64,000 nucleotides of DNA from Tritrichomonas musculus (lineage: Eukaryota > Parabasalia > Tritrichomonadida > Tritrichomonadidae): the NCBI GenBank assembly GCA_039105265.1, contig JAPFFF010000015.1:2480001-2544000 (forward strand). Reading direction: 5' to 3'. Below, piece after piece: positions 61,929 to 64,000 of this stretch (positions are counted from its first letter, which is position 1; every line of letters starts with the position of its first letter). Under the pieces are notes generated by a model, which was not told the DNA's origin, did not search any database, and saw only the letters and a program-made list of their open reading frames with translations. A program made the translations under genes and the position numbers.

Positions 61929-62457
61929 ATAGGGGTTGCAACGATAGAAAAAAAAGACGATTTTTTTTCTTTAACCTATCTTTACAAAAAACATATAAAT
62001 AGATTACAAAAATAATACTTGTTATTTCCATATATTTATTTTTAAGAAATATCTATCAGCAGTGGAAATATCACTTTTGAATTTTCACAAGGTTCGTTCG
62101 ATTTTGAACCTTTCGAAAAAAGTAAAAATATAAGATTTTCTGGTATTTTTATTATTTATTTTATATATTATTTATTTATAAAACATTATTTTTGACCAAC
62201 ATTGATCAAAAATAGAGATATTTTTAATTCAAATTTCACAAATTTTTTGTTTGATATTTCGTTTCAAAAAAATCGAACGAACCTTGTGAAAATTCAAAAG
62301 TGATATTTCCACTGCTGATAGATATTTTAAAAAACTGAGTAATAATTTATATTTAGTATTAAGTATAAACAATATTTATTTATTTTTTTAATAAATCCAT
62401 TAGATATTTTATTTTTCATTCAATTTTCTGCCAAAATCCTATCGTTGTATCCCCTAT
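61929..62457. mobile_element. 529-bp non-autonomous DNA element with 8-bp target duplication
   Basis: The ends are ATAGGGGTTGCAACGATAG (left) and, inverted, ATAGGGGATACAACGATAG (right), flanked by GTCAAGGC at 61921-61928 and 62458-62465, a perfect 8-bp duplication. An 8-bp duplication fits hAT-type transposition, though the tip is not CAGGG. It has no ORF and contains a second element. Confidence 0.85.
62047..62327. mobile_element. 281-bp inverted-repeat element inside the 529-bp element
   Basis: A 59-bp arm at 62047-62105 is exactly the reverse complement of 62269-62327 (both carrying TCAGCAGTGGAAATATCACT). The loop is about 160 bp. It looks like a small foldback or MITE that landed in the outer element. 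No certain target duplication is seen. Confidence 0.75.
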
Positions 62458-62465
62458 GTCAAGGC

Positions 62466-64000
62466 CTGATATAAAGTAAGATTCAAAAAGCTTGTAACTT
62501 TTTCAATACGTAAAGGTCAAAATTATTCTTTTTAAAGGTCAGTAAGTCCCAAGTAGAAATCTTGCAAGATTTTCAGAGAAACATTGAAAAAAATTGAATT
62601 CTGTCCCAAGCTTTTGAATCCAACTTTATTTAAACAATCCAACTTTATTTAAACAATCCTTACATTGAATCATTTATCATTGTTGCCAACTGAAAATCAC
62701 ACTTAAATAATTGAAAGCCACTCAAATACTAAAAATTTTGAAAAGACAGATGAGTTTAATTTTGGATAAAGAATTTATGCTTCTAAATAGTTTGCTTTAT
62801 GCTTCTTTGTATGAAAATAGTTATCATCATATTAAAAGCAATGATTTTGATTATGTTTTTCATCATATAAATTAAAGTTTGCCAGAGATATAATAGTTGA
62901 TTTTGATGAAGAATCCGTGGCTGGAAAGCATCTTCATAAATACTAAATAAATAAATAAACAACAATAGAATTCATTGAGTTTTTATTATCAAAATTTTTT
63001 CACATTCTTTCACTGTTCAAGAAATGAAGGCAATATTTTAAAAATATTATAAAAAAAGCAATAAAGAAAAGATGATTGGTTGTTTGCCTCTTAAATGCTG
63101 AATCAGCAATTGAATGTATTAGAGTTTGCTATGATTAGAATATTTTTTTTTTTGATTTATTATTCAAAAGTAATGCAAACCAAGTTGGGTGAATTAATGG
63201 AAAACATCATTTTCACACTTGATTGTGAATTAGTTATTCATCATGCTTATTTTCAATCAATACTTTCAATTGAAAGTTTAATTTCAAAGAAAAAACTTGA
63301 TTTTTAACTTAATAGCTACTTAAAAAAGTATTAAATAAAGTTCAAGGGAAGACAATTCTTATTATCACAATAAAAAGATCATTGAAAGAAAATGGTTATA
63401 AAATGCTAGTTTTATTGTTATGATCTGATTTTAAATCTATGTTATTAATTTTATTACGAAAAAAAGAAATAAGGTAAAAAATGATAAAAAAGAGAGATTT
63501 CTAATTTACATCAAAAATGATATATAATTGTTTTCAAACTTAATATAATTCCAAATGAAGATCTAAATACTCTTGAAAAGCTATTTCAAAAAAAAGAGAG
63601 ATTGAATCATTTGAAAATGACAAAACAAAAAACTTTACAAAAAAAAAATATTTGTTCTGTAATATTTTGAAATGATGTCAAATGATTCTATTATTCTGAT
63701 CAAGATTTTAGATTCTTCAATTAATTTCAATTTGTGAGATTCGCAACTTGTGGATTTATGAGTTTATTATAAAAATATTTCAAAGTTATCATATCTAAAG
63801 TATTTCAAGTGATGAAAAAAAACTTTAAAATATAATTGTAAAATCATAATTCCCGAAAATATTTCCTTTATACGTTTAATTGATGATTTTTAGATCGATC
63901 AAATTTTAACAGTATATGGTCAATATTTTCAATAAATGAAAATTTTTAAAATCACGAATTAGAATAAAGAATGAAATCAGAGGAAGATTATTCTACAAAT
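62466..64000. other. AT-rich region with possible decayed coding sequence
   Basis: No intact gene is visible. Protein-like words can be read on the plus strand in shifting frames between about 62750 and 63307 (ENSYHHIKSNDFDYVF, then FARDIIVDFDEESVAGKH, then QTKLGELMENIIFTLDCEL), suggesting a dead gene of unknown type. The rest is A/T-rich spacer. Confidence 0.35.
62617..62659 (+). repeat. Tandem repeat, 19-bp unit, about 2.3 copies
   Basis: AATCCAACTTTATTTAAAC is repeated directly at 62617 and 62636 without change. Confidence 0.9.

Overview
The window looks like AT-rich nuclear DNA of a parabasalid (trichomonad) protist, most like Tritrichomonas. The basis is the gene content: a BspA-like leucine-rich-repeat protein joined to ankyrin-type repeats, a kinase with a discoidin tail, a cytosolic PheRS alpha subunit, a flagellar-type coiled-coil protein and a bacterial-type aspartate racemase. 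Genes show no clear introns, use standard stop codons, are separated by very AT-rich spacers, and several have a trichomonad-type initiator (TCA-Y-T/A) just upstream of the ATG. The species is inference; no rRNA gene is present to settle it.

Region 1 (1-13,160) is gene-rich: a GHKL/sacsin-like ATPase (cut by the window edge), a stray 260-bp piece of an amylomaltase gene, an ankyrin/LRR gene split by an A11 tract, an ankyrin plus metallo-beta-lactamase gene split by one frameshift, a full DPE2-like 4-alpha-glucanotransferase and a small pseudokinase. Region 2 (about 13,660-33,450) is a graveyard and nursery of DNA transposons. A 12.46-kb TTAA-flanked, long-TIR element (13,667-26,126) carries an intact 832-codon ORF that fuses a Kolobok/Mutator-like transposase to an apparently active USP-type deubiquitinase. 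It has itself been hit by a 738-bp mariner derivative and by a 1,034-bp element with 9-bp target duplications. Downstream lie a decayed pogo-type transposase, a 515-bp hAT-like element, a decayed unclassified transposase and a decayed Tc1/mariner transposase.

Region 3 (35,099-41,258) holds a second, almost identical DPE2 gene in the same orientation 26.6 kb from the first, and behind it a tandem array of three mariner-derived 738-bp elements with a 1,038-bp period. Region 4 (41,259-46,604) is mostly empty AT-rich DNA with a possible tail-anchored SNARE-like gene. Region 5 (46,605-61,856) is again housekeeping: a cyclin, PheRS alpha, an SMP-like membrane protein, a large protein of unknown function, a CCDC180-like coiled-coil protein, aspartate racemase and a TKL-type kinase with an F5/8C domain. 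A 529-bp element with an inner 281-bp inverted-repeat element follows.

The genes do not form one pathway. The most unusual object is the transposase-deubiquitinase fusion inside its large element. The duplicated DPE2 genes (cytosolic maltose/glycogen metabolism) show uneven divergence that suggests gene conversion. All family assignments are from reading motifs by eye; no searches were run.
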